Source: Pelecanus crispus
Lineage: Eukaryota > Chordata > Aves > Pelecaniformes > Pelecanidae
Length of the DNA: 64,000 bases
Assembly (NCBI RefSeq): GCF_030463565.1
Contig: NC_134643.1
Coordinates: 39,656,221-39,720,220, forward strand
Reading direction: 5' to 3'
The notes below the pieces were generated by a model. That model was not told the DNA's origin. It searched no databases and saw nothing but the letters and a program-made list of their open reading frames with translations. A program made the position numbers and the translations under genes. The stretch's first letter is position 1. Every line of letters starts with the position of its first letter. Shown in pieces: positions 11,201-20,893 of the stretch.

Positions 11201-14200
11201 TGGATAGTTGCCTGTTCCCCTTCCCCATGCAATGTTGGGGGTTTATTAATGTCAGTAAGTTGTAGTAGGAGGTGTTCTGTTACTGAGCAACCTAATGGCT
11301 GACTTTATATCCTTTAGGTTCCTTGCAGAGGAAAAAAAAAAAAAAAGATGCATTTCTGTGGTTTTATGTAAGTAAGTGTTGATAATCTCAGCTAGAAATG
11401 TATTCACCAAGGAGGAAAATAAGGCTGAACAGTTGAGTCTTCTGAGTCTTTACAGGTTTAAGTTCAGAATTTCAAATAATAGCTCTAAATACAACATTAG
11501 AAGATACCACACTCTGGCTGCCTTTATAAGACAGTTGTTTACAGTTGATTAGTGTCAGAGCTTCATTTATTTTGATTTGTTTCTAGATCATCTATAGTTT
11601 CAGATCGTGGAGGCAGAGTGAACAAGGACAGCCGTGGAAGTTTTCTGCTGTGACGGTTCTGATTGTGGATGAAGGAAGCTTGGTGTCTGTACACGTTCTT
11701 AGTTTAGTTTTAAAACTCTTGTGTGAGCATGCTCAGCTTGCCAAACTTATTATTCTAGGTAAGTGAAACAGCAAATTTAGCATTACACAATATTTAATAA
11801 TACACAATATACAGTGTAAGTATCAGAGCTGCCACTGGTGTCACTGATTCTCTTAAAAACCCCAGAATGTTATGTTGTTCTGTACTTGGATATTTCTGCT
11901 TATTCATAAGGTCAGATGAGATAGACAGTTTTCCATCTCAACTGTCAGTATGACAGCATCAGTATCTCCATTCTCTGTTTAGCAGTGTTTTTGTCTGATT
12001 CTGAAAGTATTATGACTTCCATGTGGTAGCTTATTACGTCTTGCAACTGGAAAACTTTTCTAATTTCCTTAAAGAAGCTAGTGTTAGCATATTAATCACA
12101 TGTTAGAAGGGAGGTTTTCTGTCATTCTTAATGCTAGGATCATCTTGGTTTAATTCAGAAAGGAAAACGAAGTATAAAATCAAAATTGTCTGCTTTCTGA
12201 GAGGTTTGCTTTTTGGCATGCCATTTATGAATATGAATATGAAGAATTTAAACTAACACTACAGCCTGATTCCCCAAACAAAGTTTCTTAGATTCTTGAA
12301 AGTTTTATTTCACATGAATTGTATTGAGGAAGCATGTTACTATGTAGAGGGTTGAGTATTTATTAATTCCAGTGTTTCTTTTAAGACAGTTTTTAACAGA
12401 TGATCTATTACTGCTTCTCACAAACACTAATTTGCATTCTGTTTAGGTGATACTAGACAGTTACCAAGCATAGACCCAGGAAACATGTTAGCTGATATCT
12501 TTGAGGGTCTAAAATCCAGAGGCTTTTCTGTGGAACTGCGAACTAATCACAGAGCTGAATCACAACTAATTGTAGATAATGCGTCAAGGTAGGATTTCCT
12601 TATGTATGTAAGAAACATTCTTGTAGTAGGCCTGGTCCTTTACCTGCAAAATAGTAGTGTATCCAGATTTGACTCTATAGTACTGCTTCTGTTACAGTTT
12701 CTTATTCAAAATCAGTAACACTGGTTTTAAAAACAGACAAACCAACCCCCAAAACAACAACAACAAAAACCCACAAATTTTTCCAGGAGTATATGTATTG
12801 GACAAAAAAAATGTGTGTGCTGGAATACTCTTGAGTTTTATGGGACGTATTTCACTATCAGACACTCTCTGTTGTTTTCAAATGAGTTGCGTGTGCACAA
12901 GTCACTTTATGCCTTCTGAAATGACTCATAATTGCTGCTCTAAAAAGAAAGTTTTAAAGACATTGCCGGTAACTGTGACAACAGCTAAAAGAGGCTGAAT
13001 TATGTTGAGAGTTTAGATGTCAAGGGCCATTAAATCATAGTTTCTTTTTATTTTTTCCTGTATTAATACCTAGAGTCCCTAAATGTTTCCAGCATGTGCA
13101 TTACTTTTGGCCTGGAAATAATCCTGTTTACTGTCAGTGCATGATTTCTTTTTTAAACCTCAAACAACAAAGTCTAGGTCCGAGTGCCCAAGACCTTTTG
13201 ATGTTGATTGGAATGTGAGAATATTCTGGACATTTGCAAGATGTCCAGAACTACTAAGTGTTTTACAAATGGGGTTTTTTTTGCTAACATTTGTGTGTTA
13301 CTCCAGTCTGCTGCCATGAGAAGAACTGTATGGGTAATACTAAGTATCTACTGCAGTGCTGAAGGGTTTAGAGAATAAATTACCAATTTTTTTAATGTGA
13401 AATTAAGTTATGCTCAGAAGAAAGAGCTTTTGGTGTATGTAGTGTAGATGACCAAAAATTTATAAATGGTGATCTTAAGGCTGATGCAGCTGATGATACA
13501 CTGGAATCCTTCAACTGGAAATAATTTCTCTTTTCTGTTTTCCCTCCACTGCTCTGCTCAAGAATCTCTCGCCGGGAGCTTCCTCGATTTGATGAGGTGC
13601 TGAAAGTTTCTGATTGGAATAAGGAAATGACAGTGCTGAACCCGGAGAAGAAATTCATTCTTATTGCTTTGCCTGCTGGCGGGATTTGTGACAGTACGTG
13701 TGTACAGTCAGTTTGTGATCTTGACTTTCCCTTTGGAAAGCATAGACTATTTGGCTGGAACTAACATTTTGGGAAGATTTTAGTCTGTTTTTGTTTGTGG
13801 TATAAATTTAAATGCTAGAGTCATAGTTTACCTTTTGCCTTCCATAAGTGCACACAGTAAGACCCATAAGTGCAAAGGATATGCTGTAGAGCTCCATCTC
13901 ACTGGTTACATTTTGAAATGGGGGCGATACGGCTTCCACCAGTGTAATCAGATGTGATCATCTTTTTATGTTGTAGCCAGAGCTGTTGATCTTAAAAGAT
14001 TAAATTTTTCAGAGGTAAATCGTTTGAGTAAACAGCAACTATTTCAGGATGGTGTGTTGGACAGGAATGTGCTCCCAACTCTAGAATCAAGTTAGGAAAA
14101 TGGAAGCAGAGGGAACACCAGTATTTCTTTAAAAATGTTTTGGGGTCAGGGTTAGGGCCATTATTTTAGGTTTTTTGACCTTTATTGGATAAATGGATTG

Positions 14201-17200
14201 AGTAGCCTCTACTTTATATGCATCAAAAAGCTTCAAGGGGAATGTGGAAAAAAAAAAATAGTGCGAATATTATTACCTTATCTTACTGTAGTAACTTACT
14301 CAGCAAACAGAATACTAAAAACGTATTTCTTCTGTGAAATCTAAATGTATAGGTCTGTGGCTTAAAAATGTTCTATCTTTATCTCTTTAATGTGCAGTGT
14401 CAAAACCTTATTTTGCATGAAATATACTCTATGCAGCTGTTTAACACAGAGAAATAAGAATGTCTCTCCTTCCATATCACTCTTGTGTCTCAGATTTTAG
14501 TAGTGGGATAGCTGCATGATACTTTTTGGGGGGACTATATATGTGGGTGTTTTGTGGTGTGGTGTTTTTTTGGGGGAGGGGGATGTTTTTGTGTTTTGGG
14601 GTGGTTTTGTTCTTGTTTTAAACAAGTTGAAATGTCATTGAAGCAAGAAATAAGCAAAGGCAATTTCCTATTGAATTATGTTTTTCTGTCTTAAATTGTT
14701 TGTTCTGCATATTTTTATGCTTTACCTTTTATGTCTTCTAAAACAGATTTGCAAACTGCCATAAAGACTTTACTTAAAAAAGGACCAGGATTGCAGGATG
14801 CCAAACAATCGCAGTTCATTGCTTTCAGAAGGTAATGGGGCATGCAGACAGACATTGAAAAAATCCTTGCTAGCAGCCACAGTCTAAAAATAGCTGAATG
14901 TGTTGAGCTGGAGAGACTAGTGGCAATATCATAAAATTACTAGAGAGAACAACAGGCCATGTGTCTTTTCTGTACCTTCTGGTTGCCCCCAGTCTCTCCG
15001 TGGAGAGTTGCTTCATTTTTCTGTAAGCTTAATGTTATTTTGCACCGTGATTTCATAGAATCATAGAATGCTTTGGGTTGGAAGGGACCTTTAGAGGTCA
15101 TCTAGCCCAACCCCCCTGCAGTTAACAGGGACAGCTTTAACTCCATCGGGTTGCTCAGAGCCCCGTCCAACCTGACCTGGAATGTTGCCAGGGATGGGGC
15201 CTCCACTACCTCTCTGGGCAACCTGTTCCAGTGCTCGACCACCCTCGTTGTAAAAAATTTCTTTCTTATGTCCAGTCTAAATCTATTCTTCTTTAGTTTA
15301 AATCCATTATTCCTTGTCCTGTCACAACAGGCCTTACTAAAAAGATTCTCCCCATCCTTCCTGTAGGCCCCCTTTAAGTACTGGAAGGCTGCAATAATGT
15401 CTCCTTGCAGCCTTCTCTTCTCCAGGCTGAACAACCCCAACTCTCTCAGCCTGGCCTCATAGGAGAGGTGTTCCAGCCCTCGGATCATTTTGGTGGCCCT
15501 CTTCTGGACCAGCTCCAGCAGCTCCATGTCCTTCTTGTGCTGAGGGCCCCAGAGCTGGATGCAGCACTCCAGATGAGGTCTCACCAGAGCAGAGCAGAGG
15601 GGCAGAATCACCTCCCTCGACCTGCTGGCCACGCTTCTTTTGATGCAGCCCAGGATTTGGTTGGCTTTCTGGGCTGCAAGCGCACATTGCCGGCTCATGT
15701 CCAGCTTTTTATCTACCAGTACCCCCATGTCCTTCTCGGCAGGGCCGCTCTCAATCCCTTCATCCCCCAGCCTGTATTGATACTGGGGGTTGCCCCAACC
15801 CAGTTGCAGGACCTTGCACTTGGCCTTGTTGAACCTCACGAGGTTCACACAGGCCCACCTCTCCAGCTTGTCCAGGTCCCCTTGGATGACATCTCGTCCT
15901 TCTGGCCTGTCAGCTGCACCACTCAGCTTGGTGTCGTCTGCAAACTTGCTGAGGGTGCACTCGATCCCACTGTCTATGTCATTGATGAAGATGTTAAATA
16001 GCACCGGTCCCAGTACGGACCCCTGAAGGACTCCACTTGTCACCGGTCTCCATGTGGACGTGAAGCCATTGACCACAACCCTCTGGATGTGACCATCCAG
16101 CCAATTCCTTATCCACCGAACAGTCCACCCATCAAACCCGTATCTCTCCAATTTAGAGAGAAGGATGTTGTGGGGGACTGTGTTGAAGGCTTTACAGAAG
16201 TCCAAGTAGATGACATCCATTGCTTTTCCCTTGTCCACTGACGCAGTCACTCCTTCATAGAAAGCCACAAGGTTGGTCAGGCAGGACTTGCCCTTGGTGA
16301 AGCTGTGCTGGCTGTCTCGAATCACCTCCCTGTCCTCCATGTGCTTGAGCATAGCTTCTGGGAGGATCTGTTCTATGATCTTCCCAGGCACAGAGGTGAG
16401 GCTGACAGGTCGGTAGTTCCCAGGGTCCTCCTTTCTTCCCTTTTTAAAAATGGGCACAACGTTCCCCTTTCTCCAGTCAGCAGGGACTTCACCTGACTGG
16501 TGATTTCTGCCTTTGTGTTCATGTTCATCTGTACTGTTTATGTTAAAGAAACAAAGGATGGACATAAGTGGTCAGTTTTTGTAGTAAATTCTCTGGGAGC
16601 CTGTGCTCTGGTGTTTGCTAACAGTGCAGTGTTCTTCAGAAGCAAAAGGGGAGGGCTTGACTGTGGGAGGAACCTGCAAAATACAAAGAATATTCAAACA
16701 TATCCCATTGTGGCAGATGTGAATGCCAGGGTGCATGATGGAACATACAACTTACTGTCTATACATGCTTCTGTCACAGGTGGACATTGACCAAATGACA
16801 GAAGATACTTGCATTTTGAGCATGTGACAAGGGCCAGATTTAGCCATATAATCTGATGGGCATTAGTGTTCCTGCTGGGCGGCGGTGAATGCCTACAGTT
16901 TGGGTATTTGGAAGCACAATACTTGTCATTTAAGAAGGGGTGGGGTGTAGGGCTCTAACACACTTTGAAGGAAGATTGGAAAGGTTAGTAATCACTGATA
17001 ATGTGAACCATCATAGGGGTGTGAATAGTATAGATGGCCTCACAGAAACACTGAAGGAATAAATGTAATGTCCGGTAATACCAACAGCCCATAAACTTAC
17101 ACTTCTGCACAAAAAGGTACTTAAGAAAAAACTCTTCCACTTTTATTTGCAAAGAACCTTTTCTCAGCAATTAAAAAAAGCCCACTATTTACAGGTTACT

Positions 17201-20200
17201 AGTGTGCAAATAAGTGATTTATAAATTTTAGCTAGTTCACCTGTTTGTTGTGAATGCTGAGTAACTCTGAAATAATTTTTATTTCTCCAATCTGCATTCA
17301 GGTACAATACTGTTGTTAATGATTTCCATATAAGATTCTTCTAGATTATATTTATAGGTACTTAATCTGCATTTAAAAGTTAAAATTCCAGGTCTTTTAA
17401 AAAGCAAATAAATCTTCTGACTATTTTTAATACATCCACAGACAGAAAACAATATATCCAGGCTTTAGTTTTTCTATAGTTTTCTTCTTTATCTTAAAAC
17501 CAAATCTAGCTAATCTAGGTATGCATCACAAACATCCTTGCCTCGCTTTCTGTGGTATTTAGACAAAACTGTTCTTTTACTGCTCTGTCTTCTAAACTCT
17601 GAATCAGCGATTGTTTTTAATTGTTGGTGGAAGATCATCATAGCTAAAACGGGCTTTTTCATTATTTGTAAATCAGTGCTAATGTGACATTGCATGTAAT
17701 TTATGTTTTGTACATTATGATTTTGTTCATGTTCTTGTTTTGTATGATTTAGGCAAGATTGCGATCTAATAAATGAGCTTTGTTGCCAACACTATTCAAA
17801 TCATGTAACCAGGTAAGCCAGTGTTTTGCAATTTTTCCTGTGAACAATCTCACTTTGTTTTTGGAAATGTTACAGTCAGGCCAACAACCTAAAATAAAAT
17901 TGTAAAACTTTTAATGCTTCATCTAGATGTGATTATTTATGTTAGAAATAATTTACATAATAAACTTTCTTTGATGGGTTCTTTAATCTCAACCTGGATT
18001 GTGAACAGAGATAACATAAACTGTTTGCCTTTCATTAAATTGTCATTATGTGAATTCCAAGATTTCAAGTTACTGTTGAATATTTAAAATTGACGTAAAA
18101 GCAACTTGGAAGAAAAACCTCAAGGTTAATTATGTTTTTCCACTGTATGATTTCTAAGTAGATTCTGAAATATTTTCAGAAGCAGGATTTTGGTGCTACT
18201 CCATATTACTGTTTTTTACCAAAATGTTTTACAAAAGCTCAAGAAACATCTTGTAAATGTGAGTTGTCTTAACTGTTTTGAACATTATTAAGGTTTTTAA
18301 TCTGGCCGGAGTATGGAGAGGTGAAAGAGGAGAAATACTGAGAGACAGTAAATGCATACTTTGTAAATACATTTCTCCTTCTTTCTTTCTCGGACCTAGA
18401 GACGATAAAAAACGAATTTTATTTCAAATTGATGACAAGATTTCCTGCACACGGAACACATATCTCAAGGATCTCTTGCCAGACTGTGGTTTCAGGGAGG
18501 ATCCTAATTGCCATGAATCCAGTGGAGAAACCACCCTCCCTACAGAGACTGCTGAGGAGGGCAAACGACTATGCAATGGAGATATATTTTTCATAACAGA
18601 TGTAAGCCCTTGCTGCAAGAACTTGCACAAAAAAGCCCAGTGGTAACTGATTCAGTCCTTGAATCGCCAGAACAAACCAATAAACAATTCACACTTTGTC
18701 ATTTTAGTCCGTAATATATACTTAGGTCTTCTGCTAAACTATCATGTGAAAGGCAAGAAAGAGGCAGACTAAGAATAGAGAACTAAAAAAGAAAAATCTC
18801 TGGGTGTTTTTGTAAAATGTGTTTCAGTTGGTCTGCTTGTGTCCAGCGCAAATACATTCTGTACCTACTCAAATGTATGGTAATGGAAATGGATAATGTT
18901 TTGGATATAGGTAGAAACATAGTCTTAAGTAAAGAATGAAGCTAATGTTACAGCTTGAGTTCTCCCCTGGCAGAAAACTAAGCTGACCAAAAAGTACAGC
19001 AACAAGACCTCTGTATTTTTCTATGGGGTTCAGCGAGTTGACTCAGCAGAGGGTCCAGTGAAAGCATCAATATTTGTGTGTGGGAAAGGGGGATCATACA
19101 GGGTTGGCTGGAGAGAGCAGGCTCTTCTCTGTTTGTGGCAACAAATTGCTAAATGGCCTCACTGGTATATTTCTCTCTACCCTAGATAATCTAAGGTTTC
19201 TGGGGGTTAAAACTGCCTTCCTCAGCATTTCTCTTACTAAACAGAAGGAGTTAGGGTAGGCCCTGTACAGTGAAACTATTTTCCTCGAAGGTGGTCAGTG
19301 AAAGCAATCTTCTGGGTTTAGTGTCTTCTTGAAACTATTTCACTTGGTTGACATTGCAGCTATTGTAATTTCAGGGAAAGCTAGAATATGGACGCACAGA
19401 GATGTATAGACACTGATCAAACTGCTGATACAAGCTTACTGACAAGTGTTCTTGTGCAATTTCTTTAGGATGTAGAAATTGATAAACAGCGCTTATTGAC
19501 CATCAGCAGCACGTACGGCTCCACGTTCACTGTGAAGTATAAGGCACTGAAGAAGCTATGTCGTATAAAACATGCATGGGCCAGAACTATTCACACATTT
19601 CAGGTAAAAATAAAGAAGCTATGAGCTGATAAAACTTTCTCATGGCTTTATCTTGCTAGTGCACTGTATTTTCATGTGAAAGAATCAGAAGCTCTCTTGA
19701 AACTAAAATTCCTTGAGTGCAGGATAGAAAATATTCTTGAGAGTGTCCCCAGTTGTCTCCAACTTCCTTGTTCTTGTCTTTTTTTTTTTTTTTTTTTTAA
19801 CTACTTACTGGAGATGTTACTTTAATAAGGTGTTCTTAAACATGTTTCAGGGTTCTGAGGAAAAAACTGTTGTCTACGTGGTTGGCAATCCTGGCCGTCA
19901 GCACTGGCAGCACGTGTACACAGCCGTGACCAGAGGACGCTGCCGTGTCTATGTTGTAGCTGAAGAGATGCACCTCAGGAGAGCAGTCACTAACAAGAAC
20001 ATGCCCAGAAAAACTCGCTTACAGCGATTTTTGAGAGAGGCAATCGCAGAAAGAAGCAACTGTCCCAAACAGACTTCCTCTCCCCTGACGAAGAGCTGGC
20101 AAAGTCAAGAGCTTGAGACTCGGTCTGGTCCTGTAAGTCAAGGTGCTCCTGACCCCCCTGAGCCTCTCACTGACTTGATTAAACAGGAAGGGTCAGCAGT

Positions 20201-20893
20201 TCCTAATAAAGAACAGCAGAGGGGCGCTTTGCAGCAAAGTCCATGTAAAAGACAACAAACTCTTGCAGAGAATTCTGAGGATGCTAAGAAAACACCCCCT
20301 GTAAGTATCTCCTTACTGAGAAAGTTTAAAACAAACTTTTGCACTCTCTTTCACCACCGCAAGTCACCTGGATACTGTTACGATTGTTTTATTATGATTT
20401 ATTTAATAATTTTCAAGATGACCAGTAACTGGTGAAGCAGTCAAGCTTGGCAGATGTTTTCCCAGAGTAATATATGACTAATAGGGAAAAAAAGTTACAA
20501 TGTTAACAGCAGTAAATTTATACCTCTTGTTACTCATTGGCGTGATCCGTTGGCTAGCTTAGCCTGTATTAGCTCATTCTTTGTGTACAGAAGTCAGTTT
20601 TTAGGAGCTGACCTGCTGTGAAAGATTTATATAAAATTTAATCGTTGAAGTTGATTTTTATACAGTCAAACATGCTTAACAGATGATTTTTTCATTATAT
20701 CAATTTCTGAGCGCTGTCTTGGGGAAAGAGCTTTTTTTGGAAGATGTTACTGTGTTTTAGTTCTGGTTCAACCTCTGATAACATTTTTGTTTTGTTTCGA
20801 CAGACAGCGGTAAAAGATTCCCCACTTGGGTCTTCCAGACTTATGAATCTAACTTTGGCATCACCAACTCCTAGGAAGCTTTTCAAAAGCTAA
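2068..20893 (+). CDS. HELB: DNA helicase B (13 coding exons, complete)
   Basis: HELB is a superfamily-1B 5'-to-3' DNA helicase acting in replication initiation, replication-stress recovery and restraint of DNA-end resection, in partnership with RPA. Exons: 2068-2242, 3545-3917, 8238-8352, 9694-10569, 11587-11758, 12447-12588, 13563-13693, 14747-14831, 17753-17812, 18400-18601, 19469-19603, 19851-20300, 20804-20893. All introns are GT-AG, phases agree, and the product is 1001 residues (human about 1087). Motifs seen: Walker [10 protein letters not shown] (426-434), Ia TAPTGRAA (490-497), Walker B LIVDEGS (538-544), [12 protein letters not shown] (571-579), NHR (604-606), V TIHTFQG (817-823), [10 protein letters not shown] (845-852). 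The start ATG has G at -3 and +4, and the early LLPPR segment fits the family N-terminus. Least certain are the exon 3 and exon 4 acceptors. Confidence 0.95.
2326..2353 (+). repeat. G-run array, possible G-quadruplex
   Basis: Five runs of three to five G are separated by TC or CC spacers, about 85 bases after the HELB exon 1 donor, on the coding strand. The spacing fits a stable G-quadruplex by the usual G3+N1-7 rule. Folding is inferred and was not tested. Confidence 0.7.
2386..2420 (+). repeat. 15-bp tandem repeat, about 2.3 copies
   Basis: The unit cggctggcggagagg occurs at 2386-2400 and 2401-2415, followed by the first five bases of a third copy. It lies in the CpG-rich start of HELB intron 1. 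Confidence 0.85.
3545..3917 (+). CDS. HELB: HELB exon 2 (residues 59-182)
   Basis: The acceptor gattcag|TTG gives one frame with exon 1 (split Val codon) and the exon ends at tgtag|gtatat with two bases left. It encodes part of the N-terminal domain, with segments such as [26 protein letters not shown] and [14 protein letters not shown]. This domain precedes the ATPase core and has no catalytic motif. The frame is open across the whole exon, and both splice sites are good. Confidence 0.92.
5285..5460 (-). mobile_element. Old CR1 remnant
   Basis: The + strand carries a degenerate form of the CR1 3' region, for example ttttcctaatatctaact, which lines up with ttttcctaatttccaacc in the young copies. 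It is highly diverged and its ends are approximate. Confidence 0.5.
5588..5706 (-). mobile_element. CR1 LINE 3' end fragment (copy 2)
   Basis: About 120 bases match the 3' terminal part of copies 1 and 3 almost exactly, including the tandem atcatagaat repeat at the element 3' end. The copy stops at about 5706, where the tRNA terminator A-run begins. It is one of the shortest young CR1 copies in the window. Confidence 0.9.
5704..5709 (-). terminator. Pol III terminator of tRNA-Ile
   Basis: Six A on the + strand give TTTTTT on the - strand, seven bases after the tRNA 3' end. This is the standard RNA polymerase III stop. The same bases form the boundary with CR1 copy 2. Confidence 0.75.
5717..5790 (-). 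tRNA. tRNA-Ile (anticodon AAT)
   Basis: The 74-base - strand sequence folds as a standard cytosolic tRNA and begins GGCCAGTTAGCTCAG. The A box TAGCTCAGTTGG and B box GGTTCGATCC are intact. The anticodon loop CTAATAA gives AAT, with the anticodon at 5754-5756, which reads ATT/ATC Ile codons after A34-to-inosine editing. The acceptor stem has one A-G opposition at position 5/68, which in my recollection is tolerated in tRNA-Ile genes. There is no intron and no encoded CCA, as usual for eukaryotes. A T-run follows. The gene lies antisense in HELB intron 2 and looks functional. Confidence 0.95.
5967..7558 (-). mobile_element. CR1 LINE with reverse transcriptase (copy 3)
   Basis: This is the longest CR1 copy in the window, about 1.6 kb, oriented against HELB. 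The element 3' end is at 5967. ORF2 on the - strand shows the region [17 protein letters not shown], then [20 protein letters not shown], the motif [30 protein letters not shown] and the catalytic FADD (6846-6857). The C-terminal part follows in another frame. Compared with copy 1, about 17 bases are missing at 6800-6804, which breaks the frame between 6759-7556 and 6071-6800. The endonuclease domain and ORF1 are absent. The copy is dead by truncation and frameshift, and it belongs to the same subfamily as copies 1, 2 and 5. Confidence 0.95.
8238..8352 (+). CDS. HELB: HELB exon 3 (residues 183-221)
   Basis: The acceptor ggcaaag|AAAGACTG is the one that joins exon 2 in frame after the pyrimidine-rich stretch. 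The donor is agcagg|gtaagt (phase 0). The exon encodes a charged, partly helical segment ending [15 protein letters not shown], which fits the linker before the helicase core. The acceptor has a weak pyrimidine tract, so the 5' boundary is less certain than the donor. Confidence 0.78.
8353..9693 (+). other. HELB intron 3
   Basis: AT-rich intron. About 8985-9420 holds an old CR1 remnant. Nothing else was recognised. Confidence 0.75.
8985..9420 (-). mobile_element. Old CR1 remnant
   Basis: Degenerate matches to the CR1 3' region run in the same order as in the young copies: a block like the glycine-rich 3' start, then ggttttcctgatgttcaa, then cagaattgggtacagtat, the decayed form of caaaactggacacagtat. 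The ends are approximate. Confidence 0.65.
9694..10569 (+). CDS. HELB: HELB exon 4 (residues 222-513, Walker A)
   Basis: This 876-base exon is the largest. It starts at gggggag|AAGATT with KITYRELKL and ends at catcag|gtaaag, phase 0 at both ends. It encodes the end of the N-terminal domain, the Walker A loop GKGGCGKST (426-434) that binds ATP, an acidic stretch at about 446-466 ending [12 protein letters not shown] that matches the position of the RPA70-binding segment of human HELB, and motif Ia TAPTGRAA (490-497). The open frame extends upstream to 9613, but that part lacks family resemblance and I take it as intron. The acceptor has a short T-rich tract. Confidence 0.9.
10570..11586 (+). 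other. HELB intron 4
   Basis: AT-rich intron without a recognised element. It holds a short A-run near 11330-11345. Confidence 0.75.
11587..11758 (+). CDS. HELB: HELB exon 5 (residues 514-570, Walker B)
   Basis: The acceptor is gtttctag|ATC and the donor ttctag|gtaagt, leaving one base of a Gly codon. The exon carries the Walker B motif LIVDEGS (538-544) with the catalytic Asp541-Glu542 pair that binds Mg2+ and activates water, followed by a hydrophobic helix ending AQLAKLIIL. Confidence 0.95.
11759..12446 (+). other. HELB intron 5
   Basis: Unique AT-rich sequence with no recognised feature. Confidence 0.75.
12447..12588 (+). CDS. HELB: HELB exon 6 (residues 571-617, motif III)
   Basis: The acceptor is ctgtttag|GTGATAC and the donor gtcaag|gtagga, with two bases of an Arg codon left. 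It encodes motif [12 protein letters not shown] (571-579), which senses the ATP state, and the NHR triplet (604-606) typical of the RecD-like helicase family. Confidence 0.95.
12589..13562 (+). other. HELB intron 6
   Basis: AT-rich intron. Small open frames at 12798-12998 and 13137-13319 show no family resemblance and are not called. Confidence 0.75.
13563..13693 (+). CDS. HELB: HELB exon 7 (residues 618-661)
   Basis: The acceptor follows a strong pyrimidine stretch (tgctctgctcaag|AATC) and the donor is gtgaca|gtacgt. The exon encodes [18 protein letters not shown] and then [10 protein letters not shown], part of the region joining the two RecA-like lobes. One base carries into exon 8 as a split Asn codon. 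Confidence 0.9.
13694..14746 (+). other. HELB intron 7
   Basis: AT-rich intron with a G/T-rich stretch at about 14525-14615 containing short G-runs. No coding or mobile sequence was recognised. Confidence 0.75.
14747..14831 (+). CDS. HELB: HELB exon 8 (residues 662-689)
   Basis: The acceptor is ctaaaacag|ATTTGC and the donor cagaag|gtaatg. The 85-base exon encodes [20 protein letters not shown] and SQFIAFR, and leaves two bases for an Arg codon completed by exon 9. Confidence 0.92.
14832..17752 (+). other. HELB intron 8
   Basis: This 2.9-kb intron carries CR1 copy 4 at 15053-16500. The flanks (14832-15052 and 16501-17752) are AT-rich with no recognised feature. Confidence 0.8.
15053..16500 (-). 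mobile_element. CR1 LINE with open reverse-transcriptase frame (copy 4)
   Basis: This CR1 subfamily differs from copies 1-3: its 3' end reads gaatgctttgggttggaagg on the + strand. On the - strand one uninterrupted frame of 487 codons (15102-16565) covers the element. It shows [56 protein letters not shown], catalytic FADD (15933-15944) and the thumb/C-terminal region to [15 protein letters not shown]. The first 21 or so codons come from flanking intron sequence. The 5' end is truncated just before the GEVPADW region, so the endonuclease and ORF1 are gone. The open frame suggests a fairly recent insertion. It is antisense to HELB and lies wholly in intron 8. Confidence 0.95.
17753..17812 (+). 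CDS. HELB: HELB exon 9 (residues 690-709)
   Basis: This 60-base exon has acceptor tgatttag|GCAAGA and donor accag|gtaagc. It completes Arg690 and encodes [18 protein letters not shown], the N-H pattern of the second helicase lobe. Phase 2 on both sides agrees with exons 8 and 10. Confidence 0.93.
17813..18399 (+). other. HELB intron 9
   Basis: AT-rich sequence. A T/C-rich tract just before 18399 serves the exon 10 acceptor. No other feature was recognised. Confidence 0.75.
18400..18601 (+). CDS. HELB: HELB exon 10 (residues 710-777)
   Basis: The acceptor is cggacctag|AGACGA and the donor acagat|gtaagc. It encodes [20 protein letters not shown], the conserved turn where UvrD-C2-like domains carry a GD-R-V pattern, then a variable acidic loop ([14 protein letters not shown]) and ends [10 protein letters not shown]. 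Phase 0 at the donor. Confidence 0.93.
18602..19468 (+). other. HELB intron 10
   Basis: Unique intron sequence with no recognised element. Confidence 0.75.
19469..19603 (+). CDS. HELB: HELB exon 11 (residues 778-822, motif V)
   Basis: The acceptor is ttctttag|GATGTA and the donor tttcag|gtaaaa, phase 0 on both sides. It encodes [17 protein letters not shown] and ends with ARTIHTFQ, most of motif V. The Gly that completes TIHTFQG is the first codon of exon 12. This motif couples ATP hydrolysis to DNA movement. Confidence 0.96.
19776..19798 (+). repeat. T-tract upstream of HELB exon 12
   Basis: An almost pure T-run of about 22 bases lies in intron 11, about 50 bases before the exon 12 acceptor. 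It may contribute to the pyrimidine tract. The length may vary between individuals. Confidence 0.8.
19851..20300 (+). CDS. HELB: HELB exon 12 (residues 823-972, motif VI)
   Basis: The acceptor is catgtttcag|GGTTCT and the donor cccct|gtaagt. It completes motif V, then [17 protein letters not shown] and motif [18 protein letters not shown] with the arginine finger-type Arg850. From about residue 880 the sequence becomes hydrophilic and low in order (many S, T, P, Q, E), the start of the C-terminal regulatory tail. KKTPP (968-972) closes the exon and is a possible proline-directed kinase site. Confidence 0.95.
20301..20803 (+). other. HELB intron 12
   Basis: AT-rich intron. The exon 12 frame stays open to 20435, but the consensus donor at 20301 and the fit of exon 13 show that the extension is intronic. 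Confidence 0.8.
20804..20893 (+). CDS. HELB: HELB exon 13, terminal coding exon (residues 973-1001)
   Basis: The acceptor is gtttcgacag|ACAGCG and the stop TAA is at 20891-20893. The exon encodes DSPLGSSR and the final residues [11 protein letters not shown]978-P, S992-P and T994-P-R-K are proline-directed sites, and R996-K-L-F has the RxLF form of a cyclin-docking motif. In human HELB the C-terminal tail controls nuclear export through CDK2 phosphorylation, so this end is probably regulatory. Confidence 0.92.
   Translation, partial: TAVKDSPLGSSRLMNLTLASPTPRKLFKS

Noticed and set aside
12798-13319. Two small + strand frames in HELB intron 6
   Set aside because: No family resemblance, no splice fit with the neighbouring exons.
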